The position numbers were made by a program, and so were the translations under genes. Shown here piece by piece: positions 28,570 to 36,707 of a DNA stretch of 64,000 bases. Below the pieces are notes generated by a model. The model searched no databases, was not told the DNA's origin, and was given only the letters and a program-made list of their open reading frames with translations. The DNA comes from Bacteroidetes bacterium HGW-Bacteroidetes-5 (GTDB taxonomy: Bacteria; Bacteroidota; Bacteroidia; Bacteroidales; UBA932). Each line of letters opens with the position of its first letter. Position 1 is the first letter of the stretch. Where the stretch lies: assembly GCA_002842515.1 (NCBI GenBank), contig PHDC01000001.1, positions 1,612,001-1,676,000 of the forward strand. The letters are read 5' to 3'.

Positions 28570-29643
28570 ATGATAAAAGCACTTTATAACAAGCACCAAT
28601 ATTTTTTCAATATTTTTGCTGTTCTGGCATTGCTGGTAATTACCAGGTTGCTGGATGGGTTTGCCTGGTATCCTCCACATCCGGATAAAACAAAAACCTT
28701 ACTACTTGAACATCTATTTCAATTCATCTCCTTTTTCCCATTTATTTTCTTGATAATATACACTTACGGGTTGGCATTAAAAAAGAGATCAAAAACAGTT
28801 ATATATTCTCTTATAATATTTTATGCTGTTTTCGCCCCTCTCTTTGTACTTTGCTTTAGTACCTGGCTGGAGATAACTTTATTAAGAGCCAAAACACAAC
28901 CTGTTACACTTAAACTTATTGAACAGTTCACTCCGGGAGCAGGTATGGTTATCCTGTTTTTAAGTGCAACATACTTCCTTACATACCTTAAGATTCAATC
29001 TGCAAGTCAAAGAGAGGCGGCTCATAATGCAGAGTCATTGATCAAAGACGTACAAATTAAGATGTTTCGCTATCAGATAAACCCTCATTTTCTATTTAAT
29101 GTTTTAAACTCTATCTATACCTTAATAGATGAAAATACAGAGAAGGCGAAAAAACTTGTACTTGATATGTCGGATTATTACAGATATACCCTTACTAAAC
29201 AAAAAGAGTGTGTCTCTATCGAAAGCGAGATAGAGTCTATCGTTAAATATCTTGAAATTCAAAAAACAAGATTCGAAGAGAAGTTTCAATATGAGATATC
29301 TGTTGACGAAGCAGTAAGGCCGCTTTTAATACCCTCGTTTATTATTCACCTTCTCATAGAAAACGCAATAAAGTATGGCACAAAGACTACTAAACAAAAA
29401 TTATTGGTCAATCTTTCAGTTAAACTTGTCAAAAAGGACCTTTTTATAAGAGTCTCAAATACGGGTAAACTACTTGAATTACCCACCAATAATGAAAAGA
29501 ACACAGAGGGGACAAGTAATGGAATAGATAATTTAAAAAACAGACTGGCCCTATATTTTGGAGACAACTACTCATTTTCGCTTGAAGAGGTGGACGAATG
29601 GGTTTTTGCAACAATAGAGATCAATAACATCATCACCCAATGA
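28570..29643 (+). CDS. LytS/YehU-type sensor histidine kinase
   Basis: This 357-residue kinase has about four membrane helices in residues 10-140 with almost no periplasmic loop, so it probably senses a signal in or at the membrane. The His_kinase domain starts with FRYQINPHFLFNVLNSIY, with phosphoacceptor His173. FIIHLLIENAIKYG is the N box and NGIDNLKNRLALYFG the G box of the ATPase. Its stop overlaps the start of the LytTR regulator by 4 bp, so the two form one two-component system. Confidence 0.93.
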   Translation: MIKALYNKHQYFFNIFAVLALLVITRLLDGFAWYPPHPDKTKTLLLEHLFQFISFFPFIFLIIYTYGLALKKRSKTVIYSLIIFYAVFAPLFVLCFSTWLEITLLRAKTQPVTLKLIEQFTPGAGMVILFLSATYFLTYLKIQSASQREAAHNAESLIKDVQIKMFRYQINPHFLFNVLNSIYTLIDENTEKAKKLVLDMSDYYRYTLTKQKECVSIESEIESIVKYLEIQKTRFEEKFQYEISVDEAVRPLLIPSFIIHLLIENAIKYGTKTTKQKLLVNLSVKLVKKDLFIRVSNTGKLLELPTNNEKNTEGTSNGIDNLKNRLALYFGDNYSFSLEEVDEWVFATIEINNIITQ

Positions 29644-30371
29644 CACCTATAAAAGCTATCATCGTAGATGACGAAAGACTTGCCAGGGTTAGCCTCAGGA
29701 GGTTGCTGGAACCTTACCCGGAAATTGAGATAGTGGGAGAGGCAGATTCGTGTAAAAGCGCCATTGATTTGATTGATACCAATAAACCCAATTTGGTTTT
29801 TCTGGATATCCAGTTGAGCGGAGAGACCGGGTTTGATCTATTGGAATCAATTGACAAATCAATTAAAATATTTTTTGTTACAGCATTTGACGACTTTGCT
29901 ATTCGCGCCTTTGAGGTTAATGCCATCGATTACCTGCTAAAACCGGTTAGTCCACAGCGTCTAAAAGTCTCTCTGGATAGGTTGATAAACAGAGAAGATG
30001 TTCAGAAAAACGTAGCAAACAGTTATGAATATTCCGACAGTATCTATGTGCGGATAAGTAATTATGCTTCCAGATTCATAAAAATCGGCACGATAACACT
30101 TATTGAACCGGTGGGAAATTACTCCAAAATCTTTACCACCGACGGCAAAAATTGTTTGGTACTAAAAACATTAAAACAGTGGCAGGAAGAGCTGCCCGGT
30201 AATTATTTTGTAAGGATTCACCGCTCTTGCATTATAAATATTGAACACGTAGACCGCATAGAAATAGATTCAAAAACTCAACACCGGGTTTTTTTGAAAA
30301 ACATACCAAAACCGCTTGATGTTAGCCGTAGGTATGCGAAAAAACTAAAATCCACTCATCATATTATTTGA
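29640..30371 (+). CDS. LytTR-family response regulator
   Basis: The 243-residue regulator has a receiver domain with acidic pocket DDE near 10-12, phosphoacceptor Asp56 in VFLDIQLSG and Lys in YLLKPVS near 107. A LytTR DNA-binding domain follows (about 140-240: TLIEPVGNYSKIFT; FVRIHRSCIINIEHVDRIE). LytTR proteins bind pairs of about 9-bp direct repeats two helical turns apart. Just such a pair overlaps the 3' end of this gene, before the operon at 30429, and the same arrangement occurs before 35095 and 36708. Confidence 0.94.
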   Translation: MTPIKAIIVDDERLARVSLRRLLEPYPEIEIVGEADSCKSAIDLIDTNKPNLVFLDIQLSGETGFDLLESIDKSIKIFFVTAFDDFAIRAFEVNAIDYLLKPVSPQRLKVSLDRLINREDVQKNVANSYEYSDSIYVRISNYASRFIKIGTITLIEPVGNYSKIFTTDGKNCLVLKTLKQWQEELPGNYFVRIHRSCIINIEHVDRIEIDSKTQHRVFLKNIPKPLDVSRRYAKKLKSTHHII

Positions 30372-30420
30372 CCACTAGTCATATTTCTCATTGATTTTGA
30401 ATTTCTCACTATTTTCTTTG
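30351..30420 (+). promoter_or_regulatory. putative LytTR-regulated promoter 1
   Basis: Direct repeats TCCACTCATCATATTA (30351-30366) and ACCACTAGTCATATTT (30371-30386) start 20 bp apart. A -33 TTG lies at 30391-30393 and, 19 bp on, a weak -7 TTTCTTTG at 30413-30420, which has T where the consensus has A. The first repeat overlaps the stop region of the response-regulator gene. The operon starts at 30429. Confidence 0.7.
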
Positions 30421-30428
30421 AGAAAAAA

Positions 30429-30692
30429 ATGGAAATTAATTTAAAAAGTGTATTTACAACAGGATTGGTTGCCGGGTTAGTAATCAGTCTTAGTGCAATT
30501 AGTATGGTTCCCGTTGTCGGGAATGAAATGGATGTGGTTCTTGCAATTCGGGGACTTCCTCCATTAAGCAATCTGGCATATGGTTTTATGCCTGTTAAAC
30601 TAACCGTTATAGGAACCATCTGGGGCTTGGGAGAATTGTTACTGGCCGGTATTGTCGGGTCAAGATTGTATAAGGAGAAAAAAATAGCGTGA
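30429..30692 (+). CDS. small hydrophobic membrane protein
   Basis: This 87-residue protein has two predicted membrane helices (about 9-28 and 57-80) joined by a short loop with RGLPPLSN, and a basic C-terminus (RLYKEKKIA). No family is recognised. It is the first gene of an operon with a medium-chain reductase (7-bp gap) and a CPBP protease, directly behind the LytTR promoter, so it may be a membrane component of the regulated response. Confidence 0.6.
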   Translation: MEINLKSVFTTGLVAGLVISLSAISMVPVVGNEMDVVLAIRGLPPLSNLAYGFMPVKLTVIGTIWGLGELLLAGIVGSRLYKEKKIA

Positions 30693-30699
30693 GAAACAA

Positions 30700-31632
30700 A
30701 TGAAAGCAATTGTCTGTACTAAATACGGCCCTCCCGAGGTTCTTAAAATTAAAAATGTAGCAAAGCCCATTCCAAAGGATGATGAAGTACTCATTAAAAT
30801 TTATGCTACAGAAGTGACCAATAGTGATATCTTTGTCAGGAGTTCTCAGGTATCCATCAAATTTTGGATCCCTTTTCGGCTTATGGTGGGTTTGTTAAAA
30901 CCAAAAAAATCAATAATTGGATTGGTGCTTGCAGGAGAGATTGTGTCAGCAGGAAAAGAGATAACGCGATTTAAGGTAGGTGACCAGGTTTATGGACTTA
31001 CCGGTTTTGGTTTTGGGGCATATGCAGAGTATAAATGTATGAAGGAGACAGACTCGACCTATGGGTGCCTGGCTTTAAAACCAACAAATTTAACATCTGA
31101 AGAGGCTACAGTTGCAGCTTACGGAGGACTTCTGGCATTTCAGTTTATTGAAAAAGGGAATATTCAACCTAAGCAAAATGTGCTTATTTATGGAGCTTCG
31201 GGGACAACAGGGACAACTGCAATCCAATATGCCAAATACTTGGGAGCAAATGTTACTGGAGTATGCAGCACAGCAAACCTGGAGATGGTAAAAACTCTCG
31301 GTGCCGATACTGTAATTGATTACACTAAAGAAGAGAATTTAGCCCCGGGAGTCAAATTTGATTTCATACTTGATGCTGTTGGTAAAAGAAAAACTTCAAA
31401 ACTGAAAAGTGCTTGTAAAAAAGCTCTAGCACCCGGAGGAAAATATGCATCAATCGATGATAGCGCTCTGTTGTTAGACTCTAAGCGTCTTGAGTTAATA
31501 AAAGTGTTGGCAGAAGCCGGACATATAAAGCCGATTGTTGACAGATGCTATCAGTTTGAAGAGATTGTTGAGGCTCACAGATATGTTGGTCTCGGACACA
31601 AAAGGGGTGGTGTAGTAATTAAAATATTATAA
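30700..31632 (+). CDS. NAD(P)-dependent medium-chain reductase, paralogue 1
   Basis: The 310-residue protein belongs to the zinc-independent quinone-oxidoreductase side of the MDR superfamily. A GroES-like N-terminal half (KAIVCTKYGPPEVLKI ... VGDQVYGLTGFGFGAYAEY) is followed by a Rossmann domain (GASGTTGTTAIQYAKYLGA; GADTVIDYTKEE). No structural or catalytic zinc cysteines are seen. It probably reduces quinones or enones with NAD(P)H. Two paralogues lie at 35572 and 39966. This copy is the shortest. Confidence 0.88.
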   Translation: MKAIVCTKYGPPEVLKIKNVAKPIPKDDEVLIKIYATEVTNSDIFVRSSQVSIKFWIPFRLMVGLLKPKKSIIGLVLAGEIVSAGKEITRFKVGDQVYGLTGFGFGAYAEYKCMKETDSTYGCLALKPTNLTSEEATVAAYGGLLAFQFIEKGNIQPKQNVLIYGASGTTGTTAIQYAKYLGANVTGVCSTANLEMVKTLGADTVIDYTKEENLAPGVKFDFILDAVGKRKTSKLKSACKKALAPGGKYASIDDSALLLDSKRLELIKVLAEAGHIKPIVDRCYQFEEIVEAHRYVGLGHKRGGVVIKIL

Positions 31633-31643
31633 GGGAGATTTTT

Positions 31644-32450
31644 ATGGAAAGTAATGCTCGGTTTCCTTACCGTTTTTTCGTCATAACATTTATATGGTCG
31701 TGGATAATCTGGACTCCTCTCATCCTTGGCAACTTCGGAATCATCCCTGTCTCAGATAAATTAATGTCAATCTTGAAAATGCCAGTATTAATGCTCGGAG
31801 TTTTCGGGCCACTTGCTGGTGCACTTTTTACTTTATACAAAGAAAAAGGCAAAGGTTCTTCAAGAAAATACCTACGAAGGTTTTTTGATTTCAATTTAGG
31901 TTGGAGAACTTATGTTTTTCCCATAATAATATTTGGTGGCAGTACATTTATTGCTTGGTTTTCCCCGGAACTGTTTGGCGAAAAAAGATTGTCAATGTTA
32001 CTGCCCTCAATATGGGTCTTTATTCCTTGTTTATTATTCATGATTATTTTAGGTGGAGGTCAGGAGGAGTTTGGCTGGCGAGGATATGCTCTTCCGATTC
32101 TTGAAAGTAAATTTGGACTATGGTTTGCAAACATTATTTTAGGGATTATCTGGGCTTTCTGGCATTTACCTTTATGGTTCATAGCAGGGACAAGTCAGAC
32201 ATATATGAATTTCGGAGGTTTTATACTCCTGATGGTTGGATACTCCTTCATTTTATCGTGGCTCCTAAAAATCTCAGGCAACAGACCGTTTTCTGGACTT
32301 TATGTTCACGGGCTATTTAATGCCTTAATCTCTCTTATGCCAACCTTTATTATGCAAAAAAATGTACCACAAACCCGTTTTTGGATATGGGCAATTCTGA
32401 CATTATTAATTGGTATTTCGATTACCATATTGCGTAAAAGAAATCGATAA
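31644..32450 (+). CDS. CPBP-family intramembrane metalloprotease
   Basis: This 268-residue membrane protein has about eight helices. The CPBP (Abi/CAAX protease-like) motifs are GGGQEEFGWRGYALP near 136-150 (EExxxR), FWHLPLWF near 172-179 (HxxxW) and a later GLYVHGLFNA that supplies a metal-ligand His. Members cleave within membranes and some process peptides or provide immunity to them. It lies 11 bp after the reductase and closes this operon. Confidence 0.88.
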   Translation: MESNARFPYRFFVITFIWSWIIWTPLILGNFGIIPVSDKLMSILKMPVLMLGVFGPLAGALFTLYKEKGKGSSRKYLRRFFDFNLGWRTYVFPIIIFGGSTFIAWFSPELFGEKRLSMLLPSIWVFIPCLLFMIILGGGQEEFGWRGYALPILESKFGLWFANIILGIIWAFWHLPLWFIAGTSQTYMNFGGFILLMVGYSFILSWLLKISGNRPFSGLYVHGLFNALISLMPTFIMQKNVPQTRFWIWAILTLLIGISITILRKRNR

Positions 32451-32483
32451 AACATTCTATAAGTCATAATTAAAGAACAAATT

Positions 32484-32646
32484 ATGATAGTTACTAAAAA
32501 GAGTAATTAGGTTATAATAACATTAGTTGTTTTAATCACTGCCAAAAATGGTTTATTTGCACAACAAAAAAAAGTTATTATCTAAAAGTTTTAAGGACGA
32601 TATTGAAAAAGTTGAAGCTGCATATTTGGAAAGTATCTCACATTAG
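32484..32646 (+). pseudogene. decayed N-terminal gene fragment
   Basis: An ATG at 32484 begins MIVTKKSN, then an in-frame TAG, then VIITLVVLITAKNGLFAQQK, which has the look of a signal peptide with its cleavage site. A shift of frame near 32580 gives KSFKDDIEKVEAAYLESISH before a stop at 32644. Taken together this resembles the start of an exported protein inactivated by a stop, a frameshift and truncation. No family can be named, and a chance resemblance is possible. Confidence 0.35.
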
Positions 32647-33759
32647 CAATTCGGAAGTCTTAAAGATTGAATTCAAACCTTCAGGTATCTTCTTTTTAAA
32701 CGGCCAGTCCAGGTAATTCAGATCGTGATTGTGTCCCTCAAAAAAGAAACATTTTAGATTTGACTTATTGGCTTGCCTGAATCTGGATTGAATATCGTAT
32801 ACTCCTTCGACAGGAGCATTACCATCTTCAATTCCATGAAATATAAAAGTCGGAATATCAATTCTTAACAATCTTGTTTTATTGGCTTCAAGCTTAAAAT
32901 GCTCCTTAAGCCACCTGCTGCTTACTCTGAAATAATTTTTCCATATCCAGGCATCACTGTCTGAATCAATCATTTTTAATAAGTATTCAAAATATGGAGC
33001 AGCCCTAGAACCAAAGTCACGGTAATCAAGAACACTGTCTTTTACTATGTCGAGCGATTCAAACGAAGCATTCCCCAGCACTCTGGTTCTGCCCAGTACG
33101 GCAATTGAGTCAGATGATTCATACTCATTTTTACTAATCATATTGTCCTTGTTCAAATCAAAGTATTTTCGAAGGTTAATAATAGACGCTTTTCCTGAGT
33201 ATTGCCATTTTATTATATCAAACAAGTTGTCGTTAGCATACCCAAATAGCAGTAGTGCATCAATTTTTTCAACTTTCCTGTCTGCAACTATTGACGCAAT
33301 TATTGTTCCCTCACTACAACCCAGCAAAGCTATTTTAGCGTTTACGAATCGCTTGTCATTCCTTAAAGTTGAAATTATTGCTTCAATATCCTCTGCTTCC
33401 GTTATGGGAAGATATTTAGAGTATTTTACGGAATCAATTTTATCATAATAAGGAGGAGTATCTCCAATTTCTACCCCTCTTCTGTTATAGGAAAAAAATC
33501 CAATTCCTCTTTTGTTAAATTCGTCGGCAAACAGATCAAAATAGCTAAATTCGGTATTTCCAATTTTTCTTTTATTAAGATAGGTATTCGGGCCTGTACC
33601 ATGCACGAAAACAACCAGTAATGGGACTTTATTCCCCTGAGGAAGTTTCAGTTGTCCTGCTATGCTTTCCCCATCGGACAACCGTACTTTCACAATTTCT
33701 TCTCCAAACGCGCAGATACTTAAGTTAATAACAATCAATAATATTAAAATATTTTTCAT
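32638..33759 (-). CDS. secreted alpha/beta hydrolase with an EF-hand pair
   Basis: The 373-residue protein has a signal peptide (1-19). It has an alpha/beta-hydrolase core with oxyanion loop VHGTGPNTY near 53, nucleophile Ser149 in GCSEG, an acidic residue in GIEDGNAP and catalytic His in GHNHDLNYLDW. Residues 201-212 (DLNKDNMISKNE) form a perfect 12-residue EF-hand calcium loop. Residues 227-238 form a second, poorer loop with Val at position 3 and Asp at 12. The pair sits in the cap region. It is the last gene of a minus-strand operon behind an ECF sigma factor and a membrane protein. Confidence 0.8.
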   Translation of the reverse strand: MKNILILLIVINLSICAFGEEIVKVRLSDGESIAGQLKLPQGNKVPLLVVFVHGTGPNTYLNKRKIGNTEFSYFDLFADEFNKRGIGFFSYNRRGVEIGDTPPYYDKIDSVKYSKYLPITEAEDIEAIISTLRNDKRFVNAKIALLGCSEGTIIASIVADRKVEKIDALLLFGYANDNLFDIIKWQYSGKASIINLRKYFDLNKDNMISKNEYESSDSIAVLGRTRVLGNASFESLDIVKDSVLDYRDFGSRAAPYFEYLLKMIDSDSDAWIWKNYFRVSSRWLKEHFKLEANKTRLLRIDIPTFIFHGIEDGNAPVEGVYDIQSRFRQANKSNLKCFFFEGHNHDLNYLDWPFKKKIPEGLNSIFKTSELLM

Positions 33760-34382
33760 ATAGATTCGCTATTAAAAGTTAGTTGAGTGTGCAACTCTCT
33801 CAAAAACTCAAGATTTTTTATCTGATACTTACGGATTTTATTAATTGCATAGTATGAAACGAATAAGCCTACCAGGAACCCTACAATCAGACCAATTATT
33901 GATTCTTCACTCTTCATTACTTCAACAAACGGTTTATATTCATAATAAACGTGGATTGATATATTTATCATCACTAAAAGGATTGGAATTATTACAATAT
34001 ATAATTTGCTGTATTTACCCAATAACCATTTTGACAACAAATTGATTCTTTGTTCCAACCAATCCTTTAATGACAAGTTGCATTGATTACGATTCAATTT
34101 ATTCAATGAAAATAGAGAAATAATTAAAGCTGAGAATGTTATAAGAATGAGTATAGAATTATTAATCAGATAGAAAATGTCATCTTGCCTGTTAAGAGCT
34201 GTCACGATCAAAAAGACAATCAAACCAAAACTCACAATAATATCTATACTAAGAATAAAGAAAAATTTATTAATTGTTTTCCTGATTTTGTTATCTAATA
34301 ATTGATTCAGTTGCCCGGTTGTTTTTAGATCAATTTCGGAATCAATATTTTTCCATATTTTTTGCAATTCATTATTTTCCAT
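33756..34382 (-). CDS. membrane protein, putative anti-sigma factor
   Basis: The protein has 208 residues: an N-terminal cytoplasmic part (about 1-38, ELQKIWKNIDSEID) and four membrane helices (about 40-65, 70-95, 125-145 and 160-180). It overlaps the ECF sigma gene by 11 bp and the hydrolase gene by 4 bp. The position right behind an ECF sigma factor and the short cytoplasmic head before membrane helices suggest it holds the sigma factor at the membrane. No zinc-binding anti-sigma motif (HxxxCxxC) is present, so this role rests on context. Confidence 0.55.
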   Translation of the reverse strand: MENNELQKIWKNIDSEIDLKTTGQLNQLLDNKIRKTINKFFFILSIDIIVSFGLIVFLIVTALNRQDDIFYLINNSILILITFSALIISLFSLNKLNRNQCNLSLKDWLEQRINLLSKWLLGKYSKLYIVIIPILLVMINISIHVYYEYKPFVEVMKSEESIIGLIVGFLVGLFVSYYAINKIRKYQIKNLEFLRELHTQLTFNSESI

Positions 34383-34875
34383 AGTTGAGGGGATTTAAAT
34401 TTTGTTTCAGGAGTTCTTTAGCTCTATTAATTCGTACACCTACATTGGATTTGGATATACCAATTATTTGGGCAATTTCATCATAACTCTTCTCTTCAAG
34501 GTATAAAAGCATTATCGGTTTGTCAATTTCATTAAGATTGTAAATCGCTCCCAATAGCATCTTACTTACTTCACTTAAGGATAGTTCTTCAATTATATCA
34601 ATCTTGTCAAAAGATTCGGGGAGATTTTCTCGGTACTCAATTCGTGACTCTTTCTTCAATTTCGAAATTGAAGTATTAATAGATACAGCATAGATCCACG
34701 AGCCTATACTACTCTTATTCTTTAAACCCGGGAATGATTTCCAAAGTTGATAAATGATCTCTTGAAAATTATCCTCTCTGTCAGAAGCATTTTTGAAGTA
34801 GATAAGGTTTACCTTATGCAGTATGCCTTGATAATTTGATAATATTTCCAGAAAATCGTCCTTAATTGACTTCAT
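34372..34875 (-). CDS. ECF-family RNA polymerase sigma factor
   Basis: This 167-residue protein consists of the two ECF sigma regions. Region 2 includes REDNFQEIIYQLWKSFPGLK and IGSWIYAVSINTSISKLK (about 32-77). Region 4 has the helix-turn-helix YLEEKSYDEIAQIIGISKSNVGVRINRAKELLKQ (about 126-159). It heads an operon with the membrane protein and the EF-hand hydrolase, the likely output of its regulation. Confidence 0.92.
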   Translation of the reverse strand: MKSIKDDFLEILSNYQGILHKVNLIYFKNASDREDNFQEIIYQLWKSFPGLKNKSSIGSWIYAVSINTSISKLKKESRIEYRENLPESFDKIDIIEELSLSEVSKMLLGAIYNLNEIDKPIMLLYLEEKSYDEIAQIIGISKSNVGVRINRAKELLKQNLNPLNYGK

Positions 34876-34898
34876 ATTAAAATTCTTTACTTATAAAG

Positions 34899-34923
34899 TA
34901 TCACGGAATGAAGATTTATTACA
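34899..34923 (-). promoter_or_regulatory. possible autoregulated ECF promoter
   Basis: On the minus strand TGTAATAA (34923-34916) and CCGTGATA (34906-34899) have the form of ECF -35 (GTAA) and -10 (CGT) elements at about the usual spacing, 24 bp upstream of the sigma gene. No good TAnnTTTG element is present, which fits self-activation. Confidence 0.35.
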
Positions 34924-34994
34924 AAATAACTGAAAAAATATTTTGAAATGTATACAAACGAATTGGATCTGTAAAAATGGTTTCTAAAAATAGC

Positions 34995-35064
34995 ACCAGT
35001 TATCATATTATTTGACCGCTAGTCATATTTTTCATTGAGTTTATCTGCAGGGATATTTCCTTTG
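34995..35064 (+). promoter_or_regulatory. putative LytTR-regulated promoter 2
   Basis: Direct repeats ACCAGTTATCATATTA (34995-35010) and ACCGCTAGTCATATTT (35015-35030) start 20 bp apart. A -33 TTG lies at 35035-35037 and a weak -7 TTCCTTTG at 35057-35064. All spacings equal those of promoter 1. The lipoprotein gene starts at 35095. Confidence 0.7.
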
Positions 35065-35094
35065 GGCAATTAAAAAATAAAAGCGAAATAATTT

Positions 35095-35559
35095 ATGACA
35101 TCTAAAACAAAATTTTTAAGACAAATCTTAATAACAGTAGCTGTAATAGCCTTTTTTTCAAGCTGCAGCACAATTAATCGCAGTATGAGAGAGCCCGATA
35201 CAAGGGTTAATCTAAGAATGAGCGATTTCTCACTATCAAACCAAGTAACAGCAACAGTAACATCAGTAAAGGTTTTTGGCATCGACTGGGCCAGACTTTT
35301 TAAGAAAAAAACAGGGGTGGTTGATGGTAGTAGCTCTTCCACAATCAATCTGGTATGTATTCCTGTAATTGGAAATATAGTATCAGACAGGACTGCAAAT
35401 TATTCTCTCTATGAGTTGATGAGTGATAGTCCCGGGTACGATGTGGTCTTTTACCCTCAATATGAAACAAAAATTTTAAGACCGGTACTAGGCATCGGCT
35501 TCTTTTCTAAGATTACGACAGTTAAGACAACAGCCAGACTTGGGAAAATGAATAATTAA
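35095..35559 (+). CDS. hypothetical lipoprotein
   Basis: The protein has 154 residues with a lipoprotein signal and lipobox AFFSSC near 19-24. The mature part has a conserved-looking segment (NLRMSDFSLSNQVTATVTSVKVFGIDWARLF) and ends in beta-rich sequence with a tyrosine- and proline-rich stretch (YDVVFYPQYETK). Similar short lipoproteins are common in Bacteroidota but have no assigned function. It is followed 12 bp later by reductase paralogue 2. Confidence 0.65.
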   Translation: MTSKTKFLRQILITVAVIAFFSSCSTINRSMREPDTRVNLRMSDFSLSNQVTATVTSVKVFGIDWARLFKKKTGVVDGSSSSTINLVCIPVIGNIVSDRTANYSLYELMSDSPGYDVVFYPQYETKILRPVLGIGFFSKITTVKTTARLGKMNN

Positions 35560-35571
35560 AAGGGGGATCAT

Positions 35572-36585
35572 ATGAAAGCAATTGTTTTTACAGAATATGG
35601 TGCACCAGAGGTCCTGAAACTCAAAGAGGTTCCAAAACCAAAGCCAAAGGATAATGAAATCCTTATAAAGGTCTACGCAACGCCATTAAATTTTGGAGAT
35701 ACACTTGTACGAAAATTCAACTCCATTACCCCTAAAAAATTCCATATGCCGTTCATATTCTGGTTTTTAGGAAAGCTCTATTTTGGTTTCAAAAAACCTA
35801 AAATAGAGATATTAGGGAGTGAATTTTCCGGGAAAGTTGAATCTATCGGTAAAAATGTAAAGAGGTTTATAGCAGGAGATCAGGTCTTCGGATATCGTGG
35901 CCCACGTATGGGTGCTTATGCAGAGTACCTGTGTATGAACGAAAATGACGTTGTTGCTCATAAACCAACCAATATGTCATATGAACAGGCAGCCGCTATA
36001 CCATATGGTGCAATTATGGCGTTAGGTTCTATCAGAAAAGCAAATCTGAAAGCTAAACAGAGCGTTTTAGTCAACGGAGCTTCCGGCGGCATAGGTCCTA
36101 TTGTGGTGCAACTTGCAAAAAAACATTTTGATGCAATTGTAACCGGAGTTTGCGGGACACCTAGAATACCGTATGTTATCTCTATGGGTGCAGATAAGGT
36201 AATCGATTACACTAAAGAGGATTTTAGTAAAAACGGAGAGACCTATGACTATATTTTTGATATTCTTGGGAAATGTTCAATTGAAATGTGCAAACGCTCA
36301 CTTAAGAAAAACGGGAGCTGCCTTTATGTAAGTTTTAAGATGAAGCAGGTTTTTCAAATGTTATGGAGATCAATAGCCGGAAATAAGAAAATAGTCTGTG
36401 TAATGGTTAATGAAAACACAAAAGATTTGATTTTCATTAAAGAGCTTATAGAGGCGGGTAAGATTAAATCAATAGTAGACAGATGCTATAGATTAGAGGA
36501 GGCTGCCGAAGCACACAGATATTTTGAAAGCGGGAACAAGCAAGGCAGTGTTGTATTAACGTTATATGATGAGCATAATATTTAA
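35572..36585 (+). CDS. NAD(P)-dependent medium-chain reductase, paralogue 2
   Basis: The 337-residue MDR enzyme has a GroES-like half (KAIVFTEYGAPEVLKLKEV; AGDQVFGYRGPRMGAYAEYLCM) and a Rossmann half (VNGASGGIGPIVVQLAKKHFDA; GADKVIDYTKEDF). It lacks zinc-binding cysteines and matches its paralogues at 30700 and 39966 throughout, including the closing KSIVDRCYRLEEAAEAHRYFESG. It probably reduces carbonyl or quinone compounds with NAD(P)H. It closes the second LytTR-promoter operon. Confidence 0.9.
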   Translation: MKAIVFTEYGAPEVLKLKEVPKPKPKDNEILIKVYATPLNFGDTLVRKFNSITPKKFHMPFIFWFLGKLYFGFKKPKIEILGSEFSGKVESIGKNVKRFIAGDQVFGYRGPRMGAYAEYLCMNENDVVAHKPTNMSYEQAAAIPYGAIMALGSIRKANLKAKQSVLVNGASGGIGPIVVQLAKKHFDAIVTGVCGTPRIPYVISMGADKVIDYTKEDFSKNGETYDYIFDILGKCSIEMCKRSLKKNGSCLYVSFKMKQVFQMLWRSIAGNKKIVCVMVNENTKDLIFIKELIEAGKIKSIVDRCYRLEEAAEAHRYFESGNKQGSVVLTLYDEHNI

Positions 36586-36613
36586 TAGCACTATTTTACA
36601 ATAAAGGAAGCTA

Positions 36614-36683
36614 ACCACTTATCACATTATGTGACCACTAATCACAATTATAGTTTATTTTATTGACTCTGGTACTTTCTTTG
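36614..36683 (+). promoter_or_regulatory. putative LytTR-regulated promoter 3
   Basis: Direct repeats ACCACTTATCACATTA (36614-36629) and ACCACTAATCACAATT (36634-36649) start 20 bp apart. A weak -7 TTTCTTTG lies at 36676-36683, at the same distance as in promoters 1 and 2; the -33 position reads TTT instead of TTG. The four-gene operon starts at 36708. Confidence 0.7.
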
Positions 36684-36707
36684 AAGCAAATAGAGATATT
36701 TTAAAAA

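Noticed and set aside
36631-36646. TGTGA-N6-TCACA-like CRP site in promoter 3
   Set aside because: TGTGACCACTAATCACA has a 7-bp rather than 6-bp spacer, and promoters 1 and 2 do not keep the inverted symmetry. The direct-repeat reading explains all three promoters.
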